NCBI GenBank assembly: GCA_964228455.1
Contig: CAXQZM010000095.1
Coordinates: 1-22,926 of the forward strand
Source: CAXQZM01 sp964228455
GTDB lineage: Bacteria > Pseudomonadota > Alphaproteobacteria > UBA7985
Reading direction: 5' to 3'
DNA length: 22,926 nucleotides
Positions 7,821-15,018 of this stretch are shown piece after piece. Both the position numbers and the translations under genes were made by a program. The notes below the pieces were generated by a model, which worked only from the letters and a program-made list of their open reading frames with translations, was not told the origin of the DNA and did not search any database. Position 1 is the first letter of the stretch. Every line of letters starts with the position of its first letter.

Positions 7821-9395
7821 ATGACCAAAATTACCTTAAAATCAGCTCTTCTAGCGACAACGTTTGTTGTCTCTTCAAGCTTGGCTCTTGCTCAAAACGT
7901 ATTCAACGTGGGTAACGGTGGAGAGCCTGGTTCGCTTGATCCCCATGCTATTTCTGGGACCTGGGAATCTTCAATTGCTCGTGACCAATTCGTTGGCCTT
8001 TACACAGAGGCTGCGGACGGTTCGTTGCTGCCAGGAGCGGCAACGGGACATACCGTTTCAGACGATGGACTGGTTTATACCTTCAACATTCGTAACCATA
8101 GCTGGTCCGACGGGACGCCTGTAACTGCGCATGACTTCGAATTCGCATTTAAGCGTATCCTAGATCCTGCGACTGCCGCCTCATACGCATATCTTATGCA
8201 CATAATTGATGGTGCTGAAGCCTTTAATGGTGGTGACGGTAGCGCAGATGACGTGGGAGTTAGAGCTGTTGATGATAACACGCTAGAAGTAACACTCGCT
8301 AACCCTGCACCTTATTTTATCGCTCAGACTACGCACAATACAGCGTATCCTGTACCAAAGCATGCGGTAGAGCAATATGGCGCAGATTGGGCGCGTCCTG
8401 AGAACATTGTTGTTAATGGTGCGTTTAAAGTTTCTGAGTGGAATATCGGAGACCGTCTAACTGTATTAAAGAATGATTCATTCTATGATGCTGCGAACGT
8501 TTCATTAGATCAGGTTAACTTCTATCCTATCGATGACGTGAATACTGAGCTGAACCTCTATCGTGAGGGTGAGCTTGATGTTACTTCAACAGTGCCTGCC
8601 GACGATATCGCGGCCATGCGGGACGAGTTTGGTAATGAAGTGATGATTACGCCATATGGAGGTACTTATTACTACGCGTTCAACACCACAATTGAGCCTT
8701 TCAATGATCCTGCGATACGTTCTGCACTATCTATGGCAATTGACCGTGATTTTATCACCGAGAATGTGAATACATCTGGCGTTGATGCTGCGTACTCATT
8801 TGTTCCAACCTCAATACCTGGAGGCTACTCGCCTCAACAACCATCTTGGGCATTTATGTCCTACGGTGTGCGTGTTGCAAAAGCTAAGTCGATTATGGAA
8901 GATGCAGGTTATTCTGCTGATAACCCATTAAGTGTTGTTCTAAGCTATAACACATCCGAAGGGCATAAAAACGTAGCCCTCGCTGTGTCCGACATGTGGG
9001 CAGAAATTGGTGTCGAAGTTGAGCTCTACAACTCCGATGTCTCTTCGCACTATGACGCCCGTCAGGCGCAGGATGTCCAAGTTGGCCGGGCTGGTTGGAT
9101 TTGGGATTACGCGGATGCTGAAAACCTATTGGCGCTTATGACTGAGGGTGTGCCTTACAACTACGGTAAGTACATGAACCCTGAGTTTGAAGCATTGATG
9201 GATGCATCGTATCTCCAATCTGGAGCAGAGCGGATTGCAACATTAGAGGCTGCTGAGGCTATTGCGATGGAAGAAGCTGCTCTCGCGCCTATCTACTACT
9301 ACAACTCATTGCACCTAGTAGCAGATTATGTTGAGGGTTATGTTGCTAATGGCGATGACCGTCACCCATCTCGTTGGATTACCCTCTCTGACTAA
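7821..9395 (+). CDS. oppA: Oligopeptide ABC transporter periplasmic substrate-binding protein (OppA type)
   Basis: 524 residues, SBP_bac_5 family. Residues 1-24 are a Sec signal peptide with a hydrophobic core and an ALAQ cleavage site. The mature start VGNGGEPGSLDPHAISG, the WSDGTPVTAHDFEFAFKRILDP block and ARAGWIWDYADAENLL match OppA/MppA-type binding proteins rather than the nickel or dipeptide branches. It would capture peptides or peptide-like compounds in the periplasm and hand them to OppBC. The start at 7821 is supported by AAGGAAGGAG upstream and by the signal peptide. It is followed at once by a strong intrinsic terminator, which should make it the most abundant product of the transporter operon. 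The ligand is unknown; context suggests the substrate of the upstream catabolic genes. Confidence 0.92.
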   Translation: MTKITLKSALLATTFVVSSSLALAQNVFNVGNGGEPGSLDPHAISGTWESSIARDQFVGLYTEAADGSLLPGAATGHTVSDDGLVYTFNIRNHSWSDGTPVTAHDFEFAFKRILDPATAASYAYLMHIIDGAEAFNGGDGSADDVGVRAVDDNTLEVTLANPAPYFIAQTTHNTAYPVPKHAVEQYGADWARPENIVVNGAFKVSEWNIGDRLTVLKNDSFYDAANVSLDQVNFYPIDDVNTELNLYREGELDVTSTVPADDIAAMRDEFGNEVMITPYGGTYYYAFNTTIEPFNDPAIRSALSMAIDRDFITENVNTSGVDAAYSFVPTSIPGGYSPQQPSWAFMSYGVRVAKAKSIMEDAGYSADNPLSVVLSYNTSEGHKNVALAVSDMWAEIGVEVELYNSDVSSHYDARQAQDVQVGRAGWIWDYADAENLLALMTEGVPYNYGKYMNPEFEALMDASYLQSGAERIATLEAAEAIAMEEAALAPIYYYNSLHLVADYVEGYVANGDDRHPSRWITLSD

Positions 9396-9409
9396 GATGA
9401 TTTGATTGG

Positions 9410-9438
9410 GGGGCCTCAATGCTGAGGCCCCTTTTTTT
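9410..9438 (+). terminator. Intrinsic terminator between oppA and oppB
   Basis: A perfect 9-base-pair stem, GGGGCCTCA (9410-9418) with TGAGGCCCC (9423-9431), a 4-base loop and seven T residues (9432-9438). It lies 14 bases after the oppA stop. The T-run directly touches the oppB ATG at 9439, and the only GAGG resembling a ribosome-binding site (9424-9427) is inside the 3' arm. It probably sets a high ratio of binding protein to permease, and may also hide the oppB ribosome-binding site. Confidence 0.9.
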
Positions 9439-10650
9439 ATGGGATTTGCCTTTCAAAGATTTTTGCAGATGCTGCTGCTGGTGGTCATCGCATTACTTGC
9501 GGTATTTTTGACCCAGCGTCTTGCTCCAGGCGGGCCGTTTGATGGTGAGCGACCGCCTCCCGCCCGTATTCTAGAAAATTTGCGCGCTTATTATGACATG
9601 GATTTATCCATGCCGGCCCAGTTCAATGCGTATTTGTTTGGCATGGCAGGTAGAGAAATTAATGATCAGGGTAAATTCGACAAAGTATACTGGCTTTCCC
9701 TGCCAGAGGATCTTCAGCGGGTTACTGTTGGTTCGCAAGCTGAAGACGGAAGTGGCGAAAGTCTCGTCCAAGCCTGGTGCCCCTGGGATGAGTGGCTAAC
9801 AAGCTTTTTTGTTGATCGCGAAGATGAACGTCCTTTCCGGAAATGTGGAATTGTGCGGGGTGATTTCGGCCTCTCTATGGTTAGACGCTCAGTCTATGTG
9901 AATGATTATGTCCGGGAAGGAGTGCCAGCAACACTCCGCTATGCTATTCCCTCACTACTTTTCGCCCTAGGCCTGGGTATTCCGATGGGCCTTTATGCTG
10001 CATATAATAAGGACAAGGCAGCAGACGTTGCGATGGTATCGGTTGGTATGTTTGGAACTGTTGTGCCAAATTTAGTCATGGCACCCTTGGTTGTTCTGCT
10101 TTTTGCAATCGGCTTAGATAATTTATTACACTGGCTATTTGTCGATACCCTTGAATGGATAGAGCTCACGCGTCGTCAGAAAAGAAGTGGCCTTAACTGG
10201 ATTCCAAGCGGGAGGCCCGGTGGCATTATGCATTATGTGTTGCCGACTATTGTTTTAGGCACAGCCATATTGGGCCGGATAGTGCGCCTTACGCGAGCGG
10301 GTGCACTTGAGGCGCTGAATTCTAATTATGTACGCACCGCGCGCGCTAAGGGCCTGCCTGGCCGGATCATTCTTTTCAGGCACGTCTTTAAACCAGCTAT
10401 CCTTCCTGTCGTTACATATTTGGGCCCCGTTGCAGCAGCGATTCTTACAGGTTCTTTGATAGTGGAGCAGGCGTTTGCATTGCCAGGATTGGGTCGACAG
10501 TTTGTTACAGCGGCAACTGATCGTGATTATTCATTGTTGATGGGCACAACCGTCATTCTTCTTTTAGCAATTATTTTTCTCAATTTTCTAGTTGATCTTA
10601 CATACTCATGGCTCGATCCTCGCATTCGTCGAAGTGGAAGTAATTCGTGA
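9439..10650 (+). CDS. oppB: Oligopeptide ABC transporter inner-membrane permease, OppB-like
   Basis: 403 residues from the ATG at 9439. An in-frame TTG at 9406 would have to be translated through the terminator hairpin and lacks a Shine-Dalgarno, so the ATG is preferred. The N-terminal membrane helix (about residues 8-25) ends in QRLAPGGPFDGER, typical of OppB. The core from residue 163 carries the remaining helices. The coupling (EAA) loop reads YVRTARAKGLPGR followed by RHVFKPAILP, and the C-terminus is YSWLDPRIR. Unusually, an extra segment of roughly 65-70 residues (about 70-138), with Cys114 and Cys136 and several Trp, sits between the first helix and the RGDFGLS block. By topology it should be periplasmic. 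The stop overlaps oppC by 4 bases (GTGA). Confidence 0.9.
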   Translation: MGFAFQRFLQMLLLVVIALLAVFLTQRLAPGGPFDGERPPPARILENLRAYYDMDLSMPAQFNAYLFGMAGREINDQGKFDKVYWLSLPEDLQRVTVGSQAEDGSGESLVQAWCPWDEWLTSFFVDREDERPFRKCGIVRGDFGLSMVRRSVYVNDYVREGVPATLRYAIPSLLFALGLGIPMGLYAAYNKDKAADVAMVSVGMFGTVVPNLVMAPLVVLLFAIGLDNLLHWLFVDTLEWIELTRRQKRSGLNWIPSGRPGGIMHYVLPTIVLGTAILGRIVRLTRAGALEALNSNYVRTARAKGLPGRIILFRHVFKPAILPVVTYLGPVAAAILTGSLIVEQAFALPGLGRQFVTAATDRDYSLLMGTTVILLLAIIFLNFLVDLTYSWLDPRIRRSGSNS

Positions 10651-11567
10651 GCTTACTTCGTCCAACTTCCACCGAGTCTGCCTTGAACAAAAGCGCAGAG
10701 GTGCTTCAGTCTCGTTCACTTACTCAAATGGCAATCCAGAGGTTTCTGCGAAATCGGAATGCTATTATTGCGCTTTGGATAGTTGGGATCCTGCTGACTA
10801 TGGCTGTTTGTGCCCCATTCTTCGAATGGTACACTGGTTACGGTAAAGCATTTCAGGATCGAAATTTTTATAGTGGTCAGCCACCAAACTGGGAAGCACG
10901 TCATTATTTTGGTACGGATCAAAACGGTCGAGACATTTTTGTTAGGACAATTTTTGGGATGCGTATCTCGTTAATGGTAGCGATGGTTGCTGCCATTGTC
11001 GCACTAACCGTTGGCATTCTTTATGGTGCCATTTCGGGTCTCGCTGGTGGGCGCACTGATGCCATTATGATGCGCATATTAGATCTACTAATCTCATATC
11101 CTCTGACTTTAATTGCTGTAATTGCGCTTGCATATTTTGGCCGCAACATTTTTATTGTGTTTGCGATTATAGGGTTAGTCGAATGGCAAATAATGGCTCG
11201 GGTGATACGCGGTCAGGTGCTGAGTTTGAGGAATAGTGAATTCGTTGAAGCTGCCCGCGCAATGGGTGTTCCTCCACTGGCTATATTGAGGAGGCACATA
11301 ATACCGAACGTATTAGGTCTAGCCGTTGTATATATGACCCTTATCATCCCAGAGGTGATACTCGTGGAGAGCTTCCTGGGATATTTGGGATTAGGTGTCC
11401 AAGAGCCAAATACATCATTGGGTGTTCTAATTTCTGAAGGTGCCGCTCGCATTGAGCAAAAGCCATGGTTCACCTATGGTCCAGGGTTCTTTCTTGTAAC
11501 ATTGCTGCTTGCATTGAACTTTGTTGGTGATGGACTGCGCGATGCCGTGGACCCAAAGGATCGGTAA
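10647..11567 (+). CDS. oppC: Oligopeptide ABC transporter inner-membrane permease, OppC-like
   Basis: 306 residues. The cytoplasmic N-terminus leads into a first membrane helix (IIALWIVGILLTMAVCAPFF). Then come the OppC-typical HYFGTDQNGRDIFVRTIFGMRISL and five more hydrophobic segments. The EAA coupling loop reads EAARAMGVPPLAILRRHIIPN and contacts the ATPases. Near the end GDGLRDAVDPKDR is the standard C-terminus of this family. The start is GTG at 10647, overlapping the oppB stop. One base separates its stop from the GTG of the first ATPase gene. It forms the translocation channel with OppB. Confidence 0.92.
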   Translation: MSLLRPTSTESALNKSAEVLQSRSLTQMAIQRFLRNRNAIIALWIVGILLTMAVCAPFFEWYTGYGKAFQDRNFYSGQPPNWEARHYFGTDQNGRDIFVRTIFGMRISLMVAMVAAIVALTVGILYGAISGLAGGRTDAIMMRILDLLISYPLTLIAVIALAYFGRNIFIVFAIIGLVEWQIMARVIRGQVLSLRNSEFVEAARAMGVPPLAILRRHIIPNVLGLAVVYMTLIIPEVILVESFLGYLGLGVQEPNTSLGVLISEGAARIEQKPWFTYGPGFFLVTLLLALNFVGDGLRDAVDPKDR

Positions 11568-11568
11568 C

Positions 11569-12381
11569 GTGAACAAGCCTATTCTTAGTATTGAGAACCT
11601 TCATATCACTTTCTCTACTCCTGACGGAGATGTGGAAGCAGTAAAAGGTCTGTCTCTTGAACTCTTCCCCGGAGAAATTCTTGGGATTGCCGGAGAAAGT
11701 GGTTCTGGGAAATCTCAAACCTGGATGGCTCCTCTCGGTTTGCTTGCTGACAACTCTCGCGTCAGTGGTAAGATTAGTTTCGGTGGTCGTGATCTTCTAA
11801 ATCTAAATGTTAGAGACCTAAATAAGGTCCGAGGTGCTGAGCTAGCTATGGTTTTTCAGGACCCAATGACCAGTTTAAATCCATATCTAAAAATTGGACT
11901 TCAGTTACTAGAGTCAATTCAAATACACCAACCAGAACTCTCCAAAAGCGAGGCTAAATTTCGTTGCTTAGATATGCTAAAGCGCGTTGCTCTAACCGAG
12001 CCAGAGACAAGGTTTAACCAGTTTCCTCATGAGCTGTCCGGTGGGATGCGTCAGCGCGTAATGATTGCTATGGCGCTTCTCAATCAACCTAGAGTACTAA
12101 TTGCGGATGAGCCAACAACTGCCCTTGATGTAACCATTCAAGCGGAAATCTTGGACTTACTTCGAGAATTGCAGCGAGACTTCGGCATGGCTGTTGTTTT
12201 CATAACCCATGACTTGGCTGTAATTGCTAAATTATGCGACCGTGTTGCGATTATGTATGCAGGGGAAGTCCAGGAGGTTGGAGTAACTTCTGATATCCTT
12301 AATCGCAGCAAGCACCCATATACGCAGAGTCTATTAGCGGCAATTCCTCGTATCGATGGTTCAAGGGGAGAGGCAGCGTGA
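11569..12381 (+). CDS. oppD: Oligopeptide ABC transporter ATP-binding protein, OppD/DppD-like
   Basis: About 270 residues from the GTG at 11569. This start is preferred over upstream in-frame TTG codons because AAAGGA lies 8 bases before it and it leaves only one base after oppC. The Walker A motif is GESGSGKSQ; Gln after the Ser is normal in OppD proteins. The ABC signature is LSGGMRQRV, Walker B is VLIADEPTTALDV, and the H-loop His is in FITHDLAV. The C-terminal HPYTQSLLAAIPRIDG belongs to the oligopeptide-specific extension; the usual Cys-rich iron-sulphur loop of some OppD/F proteins is not seen. It powers peptide import with OppF. The GTGA overlap with the next gene implies coupling. Confidence 0.92.
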   Translation: MNKPILSIENLHITFSTPDGDVEAVKGLSLELFPGEILGIAGESGSGKSQTWMAPLGLLADNSRVSGKISFGGRDLLNLNVRDLNKVRGAELAMVFQDPMTSLNPYLKIGLQLLESIQIHQPELSKSEAKFRCLDMLKRVALTEPETRFNQFPHELSGGMRQRVMIAMALLNQPRVLIADEPTTALDVTIQAEILDLLRELQRDFGMAVVFITHDLAVIAKLCDRVAIMYAGEVQEVGVTSDILNRSKHPYTQSLLAAIPRIDGSRGEAA

Positions 12382-13160
12382 GCCTTCTGGAAGTTTCTAG
12401 CTTAAGCGTTAATTTTAATCTTCCTACGCCACTGTTTCAGAAAAAACGTATTTTGCACGCCGTAAAATCAGTTAGTTTTGCTGTGGAGAGCGGTGAGACC
12501 CTTGCTATCGTAGGAGAGAGTGGATCTGGCAAGTCAACGCTTGTGCGCGCTATTTTACGATTAGTAACAGCCTCCGAGGGAGATGTTGTTTTTGATGGTG
12601 AAAATCTGATGAATTTAAATCAAGGCGAAATGCGGGTTCGTCGAAAGCGGTTGGGAATGATTTTCCAAGACCCAATTGCAAGTCTGTCACCTCGTCGGAC
12701 TGTGTTTCAAATCATTGAAGAGCCACTTCTTGTGCACTTTCCTCAGATGACAGCTGACGAACGAGAAGCAAAAGTTGGACAATTTATGGATTTGATGAGG
12801 TTACCTTCTTCGGTAAGAAATCGTTATCCCCATGAGTTTTCTGGGGGACAAGCGCAGCGTATTGGAATTGCGCGCGCTTTAATCTGCGAACCTGATTTGT
12901 TAATTGCGGATGAACCTGTAAGTGCCCTTGATGTTTCTATCCAGGCTGAAGTTCTTGATCTCTTATCAGAGATTAAGGAGAGCCAAAATTTGACGATGCT
13001 CTTCATTAGTCACGATTTAAGCGTTGTGTATCAGGTTGCGGACCGAGTGCTCGTTCTTCAACATGGCGAAATTAAAGAAACAGGCACGGTTGCAAACATT
13101 TTTGGAACGCCAAAAGACCCCTATACCCAAAGACTGCTGGCAGCGATTCCAACGCTCTGA
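12378..13160 (+). CDS. oppF: Oligopeptide ABC transporter ATP-binding protein, OppF/DppF-like
   Basis: 260 residues from a GTG start overlapping the oppD stop. Walker A is GESGSGKST, the ABC signature is FSGGQAQRIGIARAL, Walker B is LLIADEPVSALDVS, and the switch His is in FISHDLSV. The C-terminus ends with DPYTQRLLAAIPTL, slightly shorter than the roughly 300-330 residues common for DppF. It is the second nucleotide-binding subunit of the importer and the last recognisable gene of the operon. No good intrinsic terminator was found directly after it, so transcription may run into the following 539-base gap. Confidence 0.92.
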   Translation: MSLLEVSSLSVNFNLPTPLFQKKRILHAVKSVSFAVESGETLAIVGESGSGKSTLVRAILRLVTASEGDVVFDGENLMNLNQGEMRVRRKRLGMIFQDPIASLSPRRTVFQIIEEPLLVHFPQMTADEREAKVGQFMDLMRLPSSVRNRYPHEFSGGQAQRIGIARALICEPDLLIADEPVSALDVSIQAEVLDLLSEIKESQNLTMLFISHDLSVVYQVADRVLVLQHGEIKETGTVANIFGTPKDPYTQRLLAAIPTL

Positions 13161-13203
13161 TCCTCATTACTATGATAGCGTTTCTGATTACGGTGGGCAG
13201 AAT

Positions 13204-13434
13204 ATGTATACTGTAATAAATCAGATTGAGCTTGGGGAGCTTGCTCCCGAATTTGTCTGGCAAGTATTTACTGAGCGGAGGTACATTCTAACTGCCCCAG
13301 CACTGGCGCGAGAGTTTCAGCCTGTGCTTTGGCGTAAATGGAAACCCCATATGAGCTTAGAAGACTTCGATTTTGGGCAGAGAATCACTGGCTTTAGTCC
13401 ACTTATTCTTCGTGAGGCGTCAGCTAGGTATTAA
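13204..13434 (+). CDS. Hypothetical small ORF or gene remnant, 76 codons
   Basis: Reads MYTVINQIELGELAPEF and continues to REASARY, with a coding-like composition that includes four Trp and many Phe, Tyr and Arg. The frame is open upstream into oppF, but there it overlaps a real gene in another phase, so the ATG at 13204 is the earliest sensible start. No clear Shine-Dalgarno precedes it. I do not recognise the protein: there is no signal peptide or membrane segment. It may be a small unknown protein, the decayed remainder of a larger gene, or a chance frame. It ends 25 bases before the repeat copy. Confidence 0.25.
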   Translation: MYTVINQIELGELAPEFVWQVFTERRYILTAPALAREFQPVLWRKWKPHMSLEDFDFGQRITGFSPLILREASARY

Positions 13435-13453
13435 GAAAATTTTATGCTGGACG

Positions 13454-13597
13454 GTGGCGGACCCAGGATCCGCCGAACTAGCCTTGGAAAGTTATACTGG
13501 GCATGGACTTAGGAGTTTTATGAGTTGCTTGTATACAATTTTGTATACCACTTTTCTTACCATGGGTTGGACGCAGTTAGCTCCAGAAAGACAATAA
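13454..13597 (+). pseudogene. Possible 5'-truncated copy of the small ORF at 21865-22041
   Basis: This frame encodes ADPGSAELALESYTGHG, a hydrophobic run with LYTILYTT, and ends in APERQ. It is the same protein segment as in the small ORF after the TcuA-like gene. It lacks the N-terminal third seen there and has no ATG; GTG at 13454 is the only near start. Downstream of the repeat the two frames diverge, apart from a similar three-residue step (T-M-G against A-L-G). It may be a duplicated fragment, or the reading frame may be incidental to a non-coding repeat. Confidence 0.25.
13460..13558 (+). repeat. 99-base direct repeat, copy 1
   Basis: Identical to 21922-22020 at 94 of 99 positions, without gaps. 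The differences are at 13492, 13522, 13523, 13528 and 13537. It begins GACCCAGGATCC and ends ACCACTTTTCTT; identity falls off sharply at both ends and there are no terminal inverted repeats. It carries TTGTATACAA and TTGTATACCA in tandem with a 12-base period (13529-13550), which also form a larger inverted repeat of GTATACA and TGTATAC around ATTT. Confidence 0.95.
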
Positions 13598-13699
13598 GCC
13601 TTTTCACTTCATTTTGTACTGCAAGTACTTGCCTAGTTCTGATCTTTATGTCCTCAACTTCGGGTTGATTGAAGGCATCAATACTACAAAGATACGCGG

Positions 13700-15016
13700 C
13701 TAGAATTCAATTAGAATTAAAAACACATCAGTTTTATAAATTGGTTCCAAACTTGCACCGAACCTAGCGGAGAATTCTTTAGCGATTGCCATCCATAAGC
13801 CATGGCCCTGTTTGGATCCTAACTTACCTTTAAAGAATCGTTCGCCAACAAACTCTAATTCATCCTTTTCAACCCCAACCCCGTTATCAGAAAATTCAAT
13901 GCTATCTTGAGAGCAAACTAGTCTCATTCTGTTTGCTTGTGAATGTTTAATTACGTTATCAAAGAGGTTGTTGAGCACTTCAGCTAAGAGTGCACTAGAG
14001 CTTTGAATTTTTCTTGATCCAAGCGTTTGAAATTCTGGTTCGATGCCGTTTCGCCTAAGGGTGGGTTCCCAATCTTGATAGACGGCCTGACATATTTCAG
14101 ATGAGTCTGTATTTTCGCCCTGACTTAGATCTGTGACATGCTCTAACTTAAGCAAGGATTCAGTTAATTGCGCAGCATTTTCAGCCTCTTTATCTATCTG
14201 ATCAATATAGGAGGCGGGTTCAGGTTGGGTAGCTGCCAGGTTAGCGTTTAAACGAATTGCAGTTAGCGGCGTTCTAAGTTGGTGCGCGGCATTTCCAATC
14301 ACTCTATCTTTGGCAAGTTGGGCTTCTTGAACGTCAGTAAACAATCCATTCAACCGATCTTTTAGTGGCTGAACTTCCGCGGGTACTACCTGGCGGATAG
14401 GAGAAAGATCATGGCGACCCCTTTGAGCAACGGATCTGGTTAATTGTTGTAAGGGGCGAAAAGCAACGAGAAGGAGTAAGATTGCTGCGGCCAAAGCGAT
14501 TAGAATAATTCCAATAGCGGCCAGTCGAAATGCTCGCATTTGCTCATCAATTAGACGTAATTGACCACGGGTTGATTGGGCAACCTGCAGTGTTACCCAG
14601 CCCGGATAGTCTGGCTGATCTAAATAAAGGATCAGGCTGATGCCACGGAATTTTTCTCCGCTGTTATCCATAAAATCTGCAAAATAAGGAATGCCTGATT
14701 TTGCATCTTCAGGCACTGGGACCTGAACAAAGTTGTATCCGGAAATATAAGCACCTTGAGGTCCTATCAGGCGGTAATAGTATTGATCTAAATCACGCGG
14801 AAAAAAAGACTCGACTTCTTCAGGAGTAACCCAAGATCCTGCAGAAGCAGTAACAGATGAAAAGAAGCCAAACGCCATGGCCGCTAAGTTCTCATCTTGT
14901 AAGTTACTCGCCAACCTTTGAGCCTGCACTCTAACTAATGCCCATGCTGCAGCGGCAGTAAATACCAACACCAGAGCAAACACAATTAAGAGTCGAAACT
15001 TCAAAGATCGGAACAT
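13700..15016 (-). CDS. tctE: Sensor histidine kinase, TctE-like
   Basis: 438 residues. A membrane helix at about residues 9-29 and a second at about 164-186 enclose a periplasmic domain of the TctE type. A HAMP-like linker follows (RPLQQLTRSVAQRG). The phosphorylated His is residue 245 in GNAAHQLRTPLTAIR. The N box is LFDNVIKHS, the G1 box DNGVGV, and a shortened G2 region is GHGLWMAIAKEF. TctE proteins sense tricarboxylates outside the cell and phosphorylate TctD, which activates the tct transporter genes. Here the kinase lies 2 bases after its response regulator gene, and the pair is divergent from tctC, the expected target. The ATG at 15016 starts directly before the first helix. The ligand may be citrate, tricarballylate, aconitate or similar. 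Confidence 0.9.
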   Translation of the reverse strand: MFRSLKFRLLIVFALVLVFTAAAAWALVRVQAQRLASNLQDENLAAMAFGFFSSVTASAGSWVTPEEVESFFPRDLDQYYYRLIGPQGAYISGYNFVQVPVPEDAKSGIPYFADFMDNSGEKFRGISLILYLDQPDYPGWVTLQVAQSTRGQLRLIDEQMRAFRLAAIGIILIALAAAILLLLVAFRPLQQLTRSVAQRGRHDLSPIRQVVPAEVQPLKDRLNGLFTDVQEAQLAKDRVIGNAAHQLRTPLTAIRLNANLAATQPEPASYIDQIDKEAENAAQLTESLLKLEHVTDLSQGENTDSSEICQAVYQDWEPTLRRNGIEPEFQTLGSRKIQSSSALLAEVLNNLFDNVIKHSQANRMRLVCSQDSIEFSDNGVGVEKDELEFVGERFFKGKLGSKQGHGLWMAIAKEFSARFGASLEPIYKTDVFLILIEF

Positions 15017-15018
15017 TT

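Larger units (their letters stand above)
13161..13699. other. Convergent intergenic gap of 539 bases between oppF and the sensor kinase gene
   Basis: The gap holds an orphan plus-strand reading frame (13204-13434), the first 99-base repeat copy (13460-13558) inside a second short frame, a 12-base perfect palindrome GCAAGTACTTGC (13621-13632) and a weak inverted repeat TCAAC/GTTGA around 13654-13668. Neither structure is followed by a T-run on either strand, so no terminator is called. No tRNA, no insertion-sequence ends and no convincing promoter were seen. The mixture looks like a scar of past rearrangement, which is inference. Confidence 0.6.

Noticed and set aside
9406..9438. TTG start 33 bases upstream of the oppB ATG
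   Set aside because: It would encode the terminator hairpin as protein and has no Shine-Dalgarno; the product from 9439 already has a normal OppB N-terminus.
11521..11568. TTG start 48 bases upstream of the oppD GTG
   Set aside because: It overlaps the end of oppC in a different frame. The GTG at 11569 has AAAGGA at good spacing and gives a normal OppD start.
13024..13434. A 136-codon frame beginning inside oppF
   Set aside because: Its first 135 bases overlap the well-supported end of oppF in another phase. Only the part from 13204 is kept, as a low-confidence ORF.
13621..13668. 12-base palindrome GCAAGTACTTGC and a TCAAC/GTTGA inverted repeat as a terminator for the convergent operons
   Set aside because: Neither is followed by a T-run on either strand and the stems are short. 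Recorded only as part of the gap.
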